Shown here piece by piece: positions 8,182-17,438 of a stretch of DNA of 51,878 bases. The DNA is taken from NCBI GenBank assembly GCA_014799685.1, contig JAAVHN010000019.1, positions 53,144 through 105,021 on the forward strand. Reading direction: 5' to 3'. The notes beneath the pieces were generated by a model. It did no database searches and was not told the origin of the DNA. It was given only the letters and a program-made list of their open reading frames with translations. How positions within the stretch are numbered: position 1 is the stretch's first letter; every line of letters starts with the position of its first letter. The DNA comes from Subdoligranulum sp. Its GTDB lineage: Bacteria; Bacillota; Clostridia; Oscillospirales; Ruminococcaceae. The position numbers were made by a program, and so were the translations under genes.

Positions 8182-8760
8182 TCAATACGGCACAACAACC
8201 AGCGCGCCAAAGCCGGATGCGGTGGGCGCCGCGCACCCCGGTGGTACGGGGCAGGCCGCGCCGAAGGCCGGCTCCGCCTCGTCGTATAAAAATACGTTCG
8301 CGGGCAGCAGATCGCCCGTTCTCGGCACGCGGCCAAAAATTTCCCGCAGGGTTTCGGCGGGCAGCACGCCCTCGGCGCCCCAGTACACACCCTGCTCGTC
8401 GCTTCCGGAAAGCTGCCGCAAAGCGGGCATTTCCAGCTGCCGGACGGGCGTATCGGCGCCCTCGCCCGTTTCATGCGCGCGGTACAGCCAAAGCGCGGCG
8501 TCCCGCCCCTTTGCGCAGGATGCAAACAGATATGTGGCTGCCGTATCGTCCAGCGTTACGGCAAAGCCAATGCGCGCCGTCGGGCGGGGCGCGCCGTCAA
8601 ACACGGTGACGCTGAACGGGATCGCACCATTCCGCACATAGCAGCGCAGATAGGCATAGACGCACCCGCGCGCCGGCTCGCCGTAAAAATGTGTGATCTT
8701 CCACGCGGGCAGCGTCTCCATCAGCAGCGCATCCCGGCTTTCGGTGATCAGAAAAGACAA
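8182..8760 (-). CDS. Hypothetical protein, 192 aa
   Basis: I do not recognise this family. Translation most likely starts at a TTG, because GGGAGG lies seven bases upstream and no ATG is nearby. The product begins MSFLITESRDALLME and looks beta-rich and soluble, without a signal peptide. It ends with a hydrophobic strand (FGALVVVPY). The pattern (a Trp/Tyr-rich N-terminal half with AYLRCYVRNGAIPFSVTVFD, then a long loop and closing strands) is compatible with a jelly-roll-like domain, but that is only an impression. It lies downstream of fakA on the same strand. Confidence 0.6.
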   Translation of the reverse strand: MSFLITESRDALLMETLPAWKITHFYGEPARGCVYAYLRCYVRNGAIPFSVTVFDGAPRPTARIGFAVTLDDTAATYLFASCAKGRDAALWLYRAHETGEGADTPVRQLEMPALRQLSGSDEQGVYWGAEGVLPAETLREIFGRVPRTGDLLPANVFLYDEAEPAFGAACPVPPGCAAPTASGFGALVVVPY

Positions 8761-8929
8761 TGCACTTCCTCCCTCAGCCGGGGCCTCTGCGCCATTCTAT
8801 GCCGCGGGGCCGTCCGGCGTGTGCAAACGGCCCGCCGGCTGAATTTCCGATTTGTATTTTTTTGGAAAAATATACTTATAGAAGCAATCTGCGCCCGCTG
8901 TGGCTGCGCAAACTGTGCCCATGTGTTTA

Positions 8930-10621
8930 TCATTCCACACTGATGATATAGTAATACACGGGCTGGCCGCCGTTCAGCTGCGAGACCTCGATGCCGGCCG
9001 GGCACTTTGCCTGCACCAACTCGGCGGTGCGGGCGGCGTCGGCCTCGCTGACGTCGCAGCCGGAGATGACGGTGATAAAGCTCGTATCTTTTTTGCACAT
9101 GCTGCGCGCAAGGCGGTAGGTCACCTTGGTGATATCGGTGCCGGTGGCGACGAGTTTGCCGTTTTCCAGTGCGAGGATCTCGCCCTTTTTGATCTTGCGG
9201 CCGTCGAAGTCGCTGTCGCGCGCGGCAAACGTGACGAGGCCGGTGGCTACTTTATCCGCCGCCTGCATCATCCGCGTGGCGTTGTCGTGCTCGGAGGCGT
9301 CCACATCAAAGTTTAAGAGCGCGGTGATGCCCTGCGGAATGGTGCGTGTGGACAGCACCACCACCGTGCGGTCGGCAATGCCGCGCGCCTGCTCGGCGGC
9401 CATGATGATATTTTTGTTGTTGGGCAGCACGAACACGGTCTTCGCGGGCACGCTCTGCACGGCGGCGACGATATCCGCCGTGGAGGGGTTCATCGTCTGC
9501 CCGCCCGAGACGACGGCATCCGCGCCGAGATCGGTGAAAATATCCCGGAGGCCGTCGCCCGCGGCCACGGCCACAAAGCCATAGGCACGGCTGTTGTCCA
9601 CGGCGGCATAGGGGAACGCGCTGTTCGTGCCGGCGGCTTCGGCGGCGGCCTGCTTTTTCAGCCCTTCGCCCTGCGCCTGGCGGGCCAGGAACTGCTCGTG
9701 CATGTTTTCGATCTTAAAATTCGTCAGATAGCCGTACTGCAGCGCGTGGCTGACAATCTTGCCGGGGTCGGCCGTGTGCACATGGCAGTTGATCACCTCG
9801 TCGTCCTCAATGACGACGACGCTGTCGCCGTTGCTCTCTAAAAACGCGCGCAGCTTGCTGCTGCTGGCGCCGGGGTTTTTGTTCACGAGGAACTGCGTGC
9901 AGTAGCCGTTCTTGATATCCTCTACCTTCATCAGGTCGTCGGCGTACACGCCCTTGCCCGCGCCGCTGGTGGAGAGCTTCGCGCTCTTTTCCACCGGCTC
10001 GCTCGCGCCCACCACTTCGCCGTCGCGCAGCACCGAGAGCATGCCCTCAAAGATATATACGAGGCCCTGCCCGCCGGCGTCCACGACGCCGGCTTTTTTC
10101 AGCACGGGCAGCTGCTCGGGCGTCTGATCCAGCGCACGCTGCGCCGCGGTGCACACAAGCTGCCACAGCTCCACCTCATCGGCAATGCCGCTGGCGGAGG
10201 CCTCCTCGCTGGCCACGCGCGCCACGGTGAGCATCGTGCCCTCGGTGGGCTTCATCACGGCCTTGTAGGCGCTCTCCACGCCCATTTCCAGCGCCTTTAC
10301 CAGATCGGAGGCGTCCGCCGTGCGCTTGCCCTGCAGCGCGCGGGAAAAGCCGCGGAACAGCAGGCTGGAAATCACGCCGGAGTTGCCGCGCGCGCCGCGC
10401 AGCATCGCGCTGGCAGCCACCTGCGCGGCCTTTTCCACAGTGCAGTCGTCCGGCAGGTTCAAAAGCTCGGTGCGCGCGGCCCCGATGGTCATGCTCATGT
10501 TGGTGCCGGTGTCGCCGTCCGGCACGGGGAACACGTTCAGCTCATCCACCTTGGCGCGGCGGTTGGAAAGGCTGTTTGCGCCGGAAATAAAGCTGTTTTT
10601 CAAAGTTAAACCAGTAATCAT
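8930..10621 (-). CDS. fakA: DAK2-domain fatty acid kinase, ATP-binding subunit (YloV/FakA family)
   Basis: The 563-residue protein has the dihydroxyacetone-kinase-like DAK2 domain at its N-terminus, with the nucleotide/metal-binding DGDTGTN at residues 35-41 and conserved LRGARGNSGVI and GVVDAGGQGLV segments. The C-terminal half is the long YloV-type domain ending in a beta-rich YYYIISVE. FakA phosphorylates fatty acids presented by a DegV-family FakB partner for phospholipid synthesis; no fakB gene is in this window. The ATG is preceded by GAGGTG with eight-base spacing. Lying behind asp23 is the normal Firmicutes order. Confidence 0.93.
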   Translation of the reverse strand: MITGLTLKNSFISGANSLSNRRAKVDELNVFPVPDGDTGTNMSMTIGAARTELLNLPDDCTVEKAAQVAASAMLRGARGNSGVISSLLFRGFSRALQGKRTADASDLVKALEMGVESAYKAVMKPTEGTMLTVARVASEEASASGIADEVELWQLVCTAAQRALDQTPEQLPVLKKAGVVDAGGQGLVYIFEGMLSVLRDGEVVGASEPVEKSAKLSTSGAGKGVYADDLMKVEDIKNGYCTQFLVNKNPGASSSKLRAFLESNGDSVVVIEDDEVINCHVHTADPGKIVSHALQYGYLTNFKIENMHEQFLARQAQGEGLKKQAAAEAAGTNSAFPYAAVDNSRAYGFVAVAAGDGLRDIFTDLGADAVVSGGQTMNPSTADIVAAVQSVPAKTVFVLPNNKNIIMAAEQARGIADRTVVVLSTRTIPQGITALLNFDVDASEHDNATRMMQAADKVATGLVTFAARDSDFDGRKIKKGEILALENGKLVATGTDITKVTYRLARSMCKKDTSFITVISGCDVSEADAARTAELVQAKCPAGIEVSQLNGGQPVYYYIISVE

Positions 10622-10750
10622 TGTCGTTTCACCTCAAAGAATATTTCGGCACGTGCGGGGCTGTCCCAAAATCGCCGTCCGCATCGCCCGAAAGCGGGCT
10701 TTGCGCCGCGGCGTTTGGAAAAGCGCTCTTGTTTGCCGGGTGGGGTGGGG

Positions 10751-11098
10751 TCAGACGATATCGTCTACATAAACGTTGATGCGCGCCACGCGCAGGGTGG
10801 TGGCATCCTCTACGGCATACTTCACCTTATGGGTGATGCTGCGCACGATGGCCGCGATATTCAGGCCATACATCATTTTGATGTGCAGATCAATGACGAG
10901 GCGGCCGTTTTCCTCGGTGACGCGCACGCCGTGATCCGGATGGTTCGCACCGAATACGAGGGATTTGAGGCTGTCGGACGTGCCGTTCGCCGACATGCCG
11001 CACACGCCGTAGCAGCTCTGCACTGCCGCGCCGACAAGCCCCGCGAAATATTCGCCCGTCATACAAACCTTGCCAAGAGGGGTATAGTATTTGATCAA
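10751..11098 (-). CDS. Asp23/Gls24 family envelope-stress protein (YloU-like)
   Basis: The 115-residue product has the Asp23 domain: GEYFAGLVGAAVQSCYGVCGM, then VTEENGRLVIDLHIKMMYGLNI and a C-terminal ATTLRVARINVYVDDIV. Members are cytoplasmic, often membrane-associated, and linked to cell-envelope homeostasis. Translation appears to start at a TTG, placed by AAGGAG eight bases upstream; the open frame continues far upstream but that part has no ribosome site. It precedes fakA by 129 bp, the usual pairing. Confidence 0.9.
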   Translation of the reverse strand: MIKYYTPLGKVCMTGEYFAGLVGAAVQSCYGVCGMSANGTSDSLKSLVFGANHPDHGVRVTEENGRLVIDLHIKMMYGLNIAAIVRSITHKVKYAVEDATTLRVARINVYVDDIV

Positions 11099-11255
11099 GC
11101 AGATCACTCCTTTTCCGCGCTGAAATACAGGGGAAGCTGAAAGAAAAATGCACGCCGGGCGCTCCGGCACCGGCAGATATAAACCTATTATACACTGGAT
11201 TTGCCCGATTGTACAGTTCTTTGACGCTTTTTTCTCTGATTTCACACGCCAAAGC

Positions 11256-11288
11256 AGAAAAACGCCCCAAAAAATGCGTTTTGGGGCG
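11256..11288 (-). terminator. Terminator after dacF
   Basis: On the minus strand, stem CGCCCCAAAA with TTTTGGGGCG (11279-11288 and 11263-11272) is followed by TTTTTC. It lies about 100 bp past the dacF stop. Confidence 0.75.
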
Positions 11289-11388
11289 GGAGAAAGAAGC
11301 GGTTTACCGCCTGTTCGGGCGGTGTGCGGAGCGGGGAAGCTTCGAGAAAGCGCGGAAATGTGCTTGCCCCACCCGTATTTCCGGGAAA

Positions 11389-13275
11389 TCAATGCCGCGC
11401 GTGCCGGGGCGGCGCCTTGCGGCGGGAAAAAGGCTTTGCGGCGTGGCGCGCGCCGGTGGCCGGGCGCGGGGTGGCCGGCGGAGGCATGCGTCCGGCGCTG
11501 TGCGGCGGCGAGGCAGACGGCGAAGGCGGTGCAGACGGTGTGGGCGATGGAGCGGGGAGTGCGGCCAAAGCGGGGGAACCGGAAGCCTGAACAGCCGTAT
11601 TGGACGGCGCGGCGGAGGAAATAGGAGTATGGCCAGCCGTTTTTTGCGGCGCAGCAGGGATAGCTGCATTCCGGGCAGCGCTGTCCGGCCCGCCCGCCAT
11701 TGCGGCAGCCGATTGGTTCTGCCGTTTGGGGCGTTCGGAGTTTGGCGCCGCATCCGGCCCGCCCGCCATCGCGGCAGCTGCCGGGTTCCGCCGTTTGGGC
11801 TGCCCTGCCTGCCGCGCCGTGCCGTCTATGTGCTGCGCTGCGTTGTCCGTCCGCCGCGCGCCACTGCCTGCCCGCTGCGCTGCGCCGCCCATCCGCCGTG
11901 CCTCGCCGTCCGGCATCCGGCGGCGTGCGAGGCGTCGTTTTCTGCGCTGTGCCTTTACCCATGCGACATAGCCGATGCGCAGCGCGATGAGCGCCGCGAG
12001 CACCAGCACAATGCCCAAAGCGGCCAGCAGAATGTTCGCAAGAATGCCCCAGACGCCGGATTGTTCCCAATCCCGCTCCCGATCCACAAATTCCTTTGCA
12101 TTTTCGTTCAGCAGCGATTCCACCGCGCCGGCATCGACGCCGAGGGATGCCTGCGCAAGCTGCGCGTACATGCAGCTGCCCGCGGCAAGGCCCTCTTTCA
12201 GCGAAAGCGTCATGGACGCCGCAAACGGCTGGCCGATCAGGTACCGCTCCGGCACGTCGAAAACGGCCTGCACGTCGCCGGCATCGAGCGCGCTGTGCAG
12301 CAAAACGGTGCAGCCATCCGCCGGCAGCGTCAGCGGCGTGCCGCCCACCGCGGGCGCGGCCGCATCGTAATAAACCGGCACCTCGGGCAGCGTCAGATCC
12401 TGCGCGGTGAGCGTCACAGGGGCGAAGTTTTCAAAGCAATAGTCCAGCAGCGCGATGCTGTCGGAGAATTTATCATATTTTTGGTTGCAGCCCAGCACCA
12501 CGCACAGCAGTGTGCGGCCGCCGCGCTGCACGGCCTCTACCATCGTGTAGCTCGCCTCAGGCGTCCAGCCGCTCTTGCCGCCGAGCGTGCCCTCATACTG
12601 GTATTTGTTTTCCACAAGCATGCAGTTGTCTGTGCCCCAGCTGCGTTCCTGCTCCTGCTTGTTGGTGGGCGGCATCACGTATTCCGCCGCGCCGAATATT
12701 TCCGCAAAGCCCGGCACCGTCATGGCCCAGCGTGTCAGCACCGCCATATCGTGCGCGGTGGTGTAGTGCGCGTTGTCGTGCAGGCCGCTCGCGTTGACAA
12801 AGTGCGTGTCATTCATGCCAAGCTCCGCGGCCTTTTCGTTCATCAGGACGGTAAACGCCTCCATGCTGCCTGCCGTGTATTCGGCCAGCACGTTCGCCGC
12901 GTCATTGGCGCTGGCGAGGATGGCGGCGTGGAACAGATCGCGCAGCGTAACCACCTCGTCCGGCTGCAGCGCAATATGCGAGGAGCCGGGTACCAGCGCA
13001 TGCACGGCCTCGTAGCTCACCGTCACCTGCTGCGAAAGATCGCCGCCGCAGTGTTCCATCGCCAGCGCGATCGTCATGATCTTTGTAATGCTGGCGGGAT
13101 AGCTGCGCTGCCAGCCGTTTTTCTCGATGAGGATCTGCCCGGTATCGGCGTCCATCACCAGATAGGCGTCTGCCGTCACGGCGGGCGGAACGGTTTCGCC
13201 CGCGGCAAGGGCGGACGGCGCGGCCCATATGTACACAAGGAACAGCGCGAGCATCAGCGCTCCCATCCGTTTCAC
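11389..13275 (-). CDS. dacF: D-alanyl-D-alanine carboxypeptidase (PBP5/DacF family) with long disordered tail
   Basis: This low-molecular-weight penicillin-binding protein trims the terminal D-Ala from peptidoglycan stem peptides. It has a signal peptide (residues 1-25, ending SALA), SxxK at S62-K65 (SITK), SxN at S122-N124, and KSG at 234-236 in place of KTG. One membrane span follows at 410-440, then a basic stretch (KAQRRKRRLARRR) and about 185 residues of Ala/Pro/Arg-rich low-complexity sequence. By the positive-inside rule this tail should be cytoplasmic. I choose the GTG start because GGGGGTG lies six bases upstream and it opens directly into the signal peptide. It has its own strong promoter. 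Confidence 0.93.
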   Translation of the reverse strand: MKRMGALMLALFLVYIWAAPSALAAGETVPPAVTADAYLVMDADTGQILIEKNGWQRSYPASITKIMTIALAMEHCGGDLSQQVTVSYEAVHALVPGSSHIALQPDEVVTLRDLFHAAILASANDAANVLAEYTAGSMEAFTVLMNEKAAELGMNDTHFVNASGLHDNAHYTTAHDMAVLTRWAMTVPGFAEIFGAAEYVMPPTNKQEQERSWGTDNCMLVENKYQYEGTLGGKSGWTPEASYTMVEAVQRGGRTLLCVVLGCNQKYDKFSDSIALLDYCFENFAPVTLTAQDLTLPEVPVYYDAAAPAVGGTPLTLPADGCTVLLHSALDAGDVQAVFDVPERYLIGQPFAASMTLSLKEGLAAGSCMYAQLAQASLGVDAGAVESLLNENAKEFVDRERDWEQSGVWGILANILLAALGIVLVLAALIALRIGYVAWVKAQRRKRRLARRRMPDGEARRMGGAAQRAGSGARRTDNAAQHIDGTARQAGQPKRRNPAAAAMAGGPDAAPNSERPKRQNQSAAAMAGGPDSAARNAAIPAAPQKTAGHTPISSAAPSNTAVQASGSPALAALPAPSPTPSAPPSPSASPPHSAGRMPPPATPRPATGARHAAKPFSRRKAPPRHARH

Positions 13276-13318
13276 AGCCCGCACCCCCTTTGACGATCCC
13301 GGTTTTTGCTCTCTATTT

Positions 13319-13347
13319 ATTATACGAACCAGCAGGAGAATGCGCAA
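13319..13347 (-). promoter_or_regulatory. Sigma-A promoter of dacF
   Basis: On the minus strand, TTGCGC, a 17-bp spacer, then a perfect TATAAT. Transcription would start about 35 bp before the GTG. Confidence 0.75.
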
Positions 13348-13371
13348 GAGCGGATTTTTTTCACGAAACTG

Positions 13372-13400
13372 TTTATTTTATCCACAAATTCCGATATACT
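13372..13400 (+). promoter_or_regulatory. Promoter of murC
   Basis: TTTATT, a 17-bp spacer and TATACT lie about 40 bp before the chosen murC start, divergent from the dacF promoter. Confidence 0.5.
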
Positions 13401-13438
13401 GTAAAGAGAACCTGAAAAGTATGGACGAGGTGAACAAC

Positions 13439-14815
13439 ATGGAGCGTTTGGAAAATACACTGCTGGACGGCAAAAAGCGCCTGCATTTTATCGGCATCGG
13501 CGGCAGCGGGATGTTCCCGCTGGTGCAGATTTTGCACGCGAAGGGATACGAGATCACGGGCTCGGATGTGAACGAGGGCGATATCATCGACCGGGAGCGC
13601 AAAATGGGTATTTCCGTCTCGATGGGGCACCGCGCCGAAAACGTGCACGGCGCGGATCTTGTCATCTACACCGCCGCCATTTTGAGCGGCAATCCCGAGA
13701 TCGCCGAGGCCGAACGGCTGGGCATCCCCACGGCGGAGCGCAGCGTGCTGCTGGGCTGCGTGGCGGGGCTGTATCCGCGCCCGGTGTGCATCGCGGGCAC
13801 GCACGGCAAAACCACCACCACCGCCATGACGGCGCAGATTTTAATGATGGCAAACGCCGACCCGGCCGCCGTCATCGGCGGCAAGCTGCCGCTCATCGAC
13901 GCGTACGGCCGCCACGGCGCGGGCGGCGAGATCGTGGTGGAGGCGTGCGAGTACAGCAACACGTTTTTGCATCTGCAGCCCTATCTTTCGGTATTGCTGA
14001 ATGTGGACGCCGACCATCTGGAATTTTTCGGTTCGATGGAAAATTTGAAGGCCGCGTTCCGCAAGTTTGCGCTGCTGACGACGCATCTGGTGCTGGCGAA
14101 TGCCGACGACGCCAACACGATGGAGGTGACGGATGGGCTGGAACGCCCCGTGCGCACGTTTGCCATTGATGTGCCCGCCGATTGGCGCGCCGTCAACGTG
14201 CGGGAATACCGCCCGTCGTTTTTCTGCTTCGATGTGGAAACGGATGGCGCCACCCGCGCGCACATCGAGCTTTCCGCGCCCGGGCGGCACAATGTGTACA
14301 ACGCCCTTGCCGCGTATGCCTGCGCGACGCTCTGCGGCTGCACGCCTGAGGACTGTGCGCGCGGCATCAAAGCGTTCCGGGGGGCGGGGCGGCGCTTCGA
14401 ATTTTTGGGCGAGGTAAACGGCGCGGCCATCGCGGACGACTATGCCCACCACCCCACCGAGCTGGAGGCCACGCTGCGCGCCGCCAAAAAGATGGATTAC
14501 AAGCGCGTCTGGGCGGTGTTCCAGCCGTTCACATATTCCCGCACCGAGATGCTGCTCGACGATTTTGCCCGCGTGCTGCAAATTGCCGACAAGGTCGTGA
14601 TGACCGAGATCATGGGCAGCCGCGAGCGCGCCGAAGATTACACCGTGCGCACGAAGGATCTCGCCGCCAAAATACCGGGCAGCGTCTGGTTCAACACGTT
14701 CGACGAGGTGGTGCAGCATGTGATGACGAACGCCGGGACCGGCGATCTGATCATTACACTGGGCTGCGGCGATATCTATAAGGCCGCGCGAAAAATGCTG
14801 GCGTGGAAAGAATAG
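13439..14815 (+). CDS. murC: UDP-N-acetylmuramate--L-alanine ligase
   Basis: This ATP-dependent ligase adds L-Ala to UDP-MurNAc, the first cytoplasmic step of stem-peptide synthesis. The N-terminal dinucleotide-like fold begins at GIGGSG (residues 19-24). The Mur ATP loop GTHGKTTTT lies near 120-128, ADDYAHHPTE marks the C-terminal domain, and the length of 458 residues is normal. The open frame runs 70 codons further upstream, but the ATG at 13439 has GAGGTG at good distance and aligns with the usual MurC beginning (LLDGKKRLHFIGIGG). It is divergent from dacF, so two peptidoglycan genes share this intergenic region. Confidence 0.95.
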   Translation: MERLENTLLDGKKRLHFIGIGGSGMFPLVQILHAKGYEITGSDVNEGDIIDRERKMGISVSMGHRAENVHGADLVIYTAAILSGNPEIAEAERLGIPTAERSVLLGCVAGLYPRPVCIAGTHGKTTTTAMTAQILMMANADPAAVIGGKLPLIDAYGRHGAGGEIVVEACEYSNTFLHLQPYLSVLLNVDADHLEFFGSMENLKAAFRKFALLTTHLVLANADDANTMEVTDGLERPVRTFAIDVPADWRAVNVREYRPSFFCFDVETDGATRAHIELSAPGRHNVYNALAAYACATLCGCTPEDCARGIKAFRGAGRRFEFLGEVNGAAIADDYAHHPTELEATLRAAKKMDYKRVWAVFQPFTYSRTEMLLDDFARVLQIADKVVMTEIMGSRERAEDYTVRTKDLAAKIPGSVWFNTFDEVVQHVMTNAGTGDLIITLGCGDIYKAARKMLAWKE

Positions 14816-14825
14816 GGGCGCGCTT

Positions 14826-15065
14826 TTATCCCTTTTGAAAATGGGCCAGCACGGCGTCGTAATTTTCGCGGCGGTGGGGGAAAAGGCAGTTGCTGCAATC
14901 CTTGATGCCGCCTGCAAGATAAGTAAAATTGCCGCCGCATTCCGGCCCCAGCGCGTAGAGCGGACAGTAGCAGAACAAACAATTAAAATTTTCCTTGTCC
15001 GCCCCCGCATGGCAGGGGAAGTATTCGCAGCTTTTATGTGTGAAGTAAGCGTATTTCCGCGACAT
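14826..15065 (-). CDS. Cysteine-rich small domain protein
   Basis: The 79-residue protein has eight cysteines spaced as CEYFPCH, CLFCYCPLY, PECGG and DCSNCLFPH, the layout of the 'cysteine-rich small domain' family. It probably binds a metal or a small iron-sulfur cluster; the role is not established. The ATG has a clear GGAGG six bases upstream. It converges on murC with only about 10 bp between stops. Confidence 0.85.
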   Translation of the reverse strand: MSRKYAYFTHKSCEYFPCHAGADKENFNCLFCYCPLYALGPECGGNFTYLAGGIKDCSNCLFPHRRENYDAVLAHFQKG

Positions 15066-15132
15066 CGTGCGCCTCCTTTATAAATCGCAGTGTGAAGCAT
15101 TGCCTGCTGGCGATAAAAGTTAAAAATCACGA

Positions 15133-15185
15133 AAAACAGCCGCCGGAAACGCGCCGCCTGATGGCGGGCCTCCAGCGGCTGTTTT
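15133..15185 (-). terminator. Terminator of the SRP operon
   Basis: On the minus strand, stem AAAACAGCCGC with GCGGCTGTTTT (15175-15185 with 15133-15143) ends in TTTTTC, about 70 bp after khpA. Confidence 0.6.
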
Positions 15186-15256
15186 CTCTTTTCTGCTCCG
15201 GCGTTTCCGGCCCGGCTCGGTTCCGTCTGAAGCGCGCTTTTTCAAAACACGCGCAT

Positions 15257-15490
15257 TCAGCCGATCTCCACCATGACCTTGACGCCCTCGCGCACGGCGG
15301 CGGCGCGCATCACCACGCGGATGGCTTTGGCGATGCGGCCCTGCTTGCCGATGACGCGGCCCATGTCATCCTCCGCAACGGCGAGATGATAGACCACGAT
15401 GCCTTCCTCGCCCGGTTCGTCCACCGAGACACGCACGGCGTCCTTATCCTCGACAAGGCCCTTGGCGACTGTAAGCAAAAGCTCTTCCAT
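15257..15490 (-). CDS. khpA: KH-domain RNA-binding protein KhpA
   Basis: The 77-residue single KH domain has the GxxG-type loop as MGRVIGKQGRIAKAIR. KhpA binds RNA and, with KhpB/EloR, affects cell elongation and translation in Firmicutes. The ATG at 15490 is chosen because GGAGG lies six bases before it; an earlier in-frame codon overlaps the ribosome site. It follows rpsP by 15 bp. The usual downstream neighbours rimM and trmD are absent. Confidence 0.92.
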   Translation of the reverse strand: MEELLLTVAKGLVEDKDAVRVSVDEPGEEGIVVYHLAVAEDDMGRVIGKQGRIAKAIRVVMRAAAVREGVKVMVEIG

Positions 15491-15505
15491 GCCGTACCTC
15501 CGCAA

Positions 15506-15748
15506 TTACAGGATGTTGTTCTTCTTCAGCAGAACGCGAACGGTATCGGTGGGCTGAGCGCCGGTCGCGATCCATTTCTTCGCCTTTTCGGCGTCGATCT
15601 GTACGACGGTGGGCTCTTTGGTGGGATCGTAATAGCCGATCTCCTCGATGAAACGGCCGTCGCGCGGGAAGCGGGAATCCGCCACCACGATGCGGTAGAA
15701 CGGAGCCTTCTTCGCGCCCATACGGCGCAGTCTGATTTTAACAGCCAT
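15506..15748 (-). CDS. rpsP: 30S ribosomal protein S16
   Basis: At 80 residues it is a normal-length bS16 with the family start [26 protein letters not shown] (quoted in parts: [25 protein letters not shown]) and the conserved YDPTKEP. The ATG at 15748 follows GGAGG by eight bases. The 185-bp gap to ffh contains a CAGGGC/GCCCTG hairpin around 15805-15820, which could let rpsP be regulated apart from ffh. Confidence 0.97.
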   Translation of the reverse strand: MAVKIRLRRMGAKKAPFYRIVVADSRFPRDGRFIEEIGYYDPTKEPTVVQIDAEKAKKWIATGAQPTDTVRVLLKKNNIL

Positions 15749-15933
15749 GTCTGTCACCTCCTATAGCTTCTCTTGTTTCTCTGTGGTTTGCATGTATCTC
15801 GTCAGGGCGGAAGCCCTGTGACCACCAAAATCATTTTGAATGAAAAGAATGGGCCGGCGCCGGCTTCGTCGCAGGCGTGTGTGCGGTTGCGGTTTTGCAA
15901 GGGCCGGTAAGGCCGGCTGCCAAACGCCCGGCC

Positions 15934-17283
15934 TTACCCGAACAGCCCGCCGAAGCCCTTTCCCTTCAGCCCGCGGCCGAACGCCTTGGGGTTGCGCTTC
16001 ATCTGCTTCATCAGCTTCTGCATCTGCTCGTATTGGCGCAGCAGGCGGTTTACATCCTCCACGCGGGTGCCGCTGCCGGACGCGATGCGGCGCTTGCGCT
16101 TGGGGTCGATGATCGAGGGCTTCGCACGCTCGGCCTTCGTCATGCTCTGGATGATGGCCTTCATGCGCAGAAGCTCCCGGTCGCTCTTTTCCAGATCGCC
16201 CTCCGATACGCGCCCCGCGCCCGGAATCATCGAGAGCATCGCCGCCGCGCCGCCCATGCTCTTCACCTGTTCGAACTGGTCGAGCATGTCGTTCATATCG
16301 AACTTGTTTTCCAGCATGCGTCTGGCGGTTTCCTCGGCCTTTTTCTGGTCGGCGGTGTCCTGCGCCTTTTCGATGAGCGTGAGCATATCGCCCATGCCGA
16401 GGATGCGCCCCGCCATGCGGCTGGGGTGAAAGACCTCGAGATCGTCCAACTTTTCGCCCACGCCCGCGAATTTGATGGGCTTGCCCGTGACGGCGCGCAC
16501 CGAAAGCGCGCTGCCGCCGCGCGTGTCGCCGTCCAGCTTCGTGAGGATGACGCCGTCAAGGCCCGTGTTTTCGGCAAAGCTTTTCGCCACGTTCACGGCG
16601 TCCTGGCCGGCCATTGCGTCGATGACGAGCAGCGTTTCGTCCACCGTCACGGCTTCCTTGATGCGCTGCAGCTCCTGCATCAGCGCGTCGTCCACATGCA
16701 GGCGGCCCGCCGTATCCAAAATCACGATGTCGTTGCCGTAGTCCTTCGCGTGCGCCACCGCCTTTTTGGCAATGGCCTCGGGCGCCTCATCCGGCAGCGA
16801 GAACACCGGCGTTCCGGCCTGCTCGCCCACGATGCGCAGCTGCTCGATGGCGGCGGGGCGGTAGATATCGCACGCCACCAAAAGCGGCCGGTGGCCCTCC
16901 TTGCGGAAGTACTTGGCCAGCTTTGCCGAATGCGTCGTTTTGCCCGCGCCCTGCAGGCCGCACATCATGATCACCGTCGGCGGCTTCGATTTGATGTGGA
17001 TGCGCGCGGCCTCATTGCCGCCCATCAGCTGCGTCAGCTCGTCGTTGACGATCTTAATCACCTGCTGTGCGGGCGTGAGGCTCTCCATCACCTCTTGCCC
17101 GATGGCGCGCGCGGTGACATCCGCAATGAAATCCTTCGCCACCTTGTAGTTGACGTCGGCCTCTAACAGCGCCATGCGCACCTCGCGCATCGCGTCGCGG
17201 ATGTCCTGCTCGGACAGCTTGCCCTTGCCGCGCAGCTTTTTGAAGACGGAAGCCAATTTATCGCTTAAACTTTCAAATGCCAT
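15934..17283 (-). CDS. ffh: Signal recognition particle protein Ffh (SRP54)
   Basis: This GTPase binds signal sequences and SRP RNA and targets ribosomes to the membrane. It has the N domain (residues 1-85), a G domain with G1 GLQGAGKTT (109-117) and DTAGR (190-194), TKLDGD later, and an M domain from about 300 ending with the glycine-rich GRGLKGKGFGGLFG. The length of 449 residues is normal. The start is the ATG of MAFESLSDKL; a longer open frame upstream lacks support. It lies 155 bp after ylxM. Confidence 0.97.
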   Translation of the reverse strand: MAFESLSDKLASVFKKLRGKGKLSEQDIRDAMREVRMALLEADVNYKVAKDFIADVTARAIGQEVMESLTPAQQVIKIVNDELTQLMGGNEAARIHIKSKPPTVIMMCGLQGAGKTTHSAKLAKYFRKEGHRPLLVACDIYRPAAIEQLRIVGEQAGTPVFSLPDEAPEAIAKKAVAHAKDYGNDIVILDTAGRLHVDDALMQELQRIKEAVTVDETLLVIDAMAGQDAVNVAKSFAENTGLDGVILTKLDGDTRGGSALSVRAVTGKPIKFAGVGEKLDDLEVFHPSRMAGRILGMGDMLTLIEKAQDTADQKKAEETARRMLENKFDMNDMLDQFEQVKSMGGAAAMLSMIPGAGRVSEGDLEKSDRELLRMKAIIQSMTKAERAKPSIIDPKRKRRIASGSGTRVEDVNRLLRQYEQMQKLMKQMKRNPKAFGRGLKGKGFGGLFG

Positions 17284-17438
17284 GTGCGGCGCCTCGCTTT
17301 CCGGAAAATCTCTGTCGTTAAGCCGTTCTTTTTTGGGGCAGCGCCCGCTGGGGCGTGTGTCCGTCGGGTACATGCCCGCTGGACGCCGGCGTCCGCCGGG
17401 TGTTTGCTCCCGCCGGGGATTTTGTGCCCGCCAGGCGT

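Noticed and set aside
11209-13293. 694-codon plus-strand open frame
   Set aside because: It is the antisense of dacF and its GC-rich tail; no ribosome site and no recognisable domain, while dacF has all catalytic motifs.
15877-17166. 429-codon plus-strand open frame
   Set aside because: It is the mirror of ffh, a clear SRP54; the His/Arg/Ala-rich product is typical of antisense frames in GC-rich DNA.
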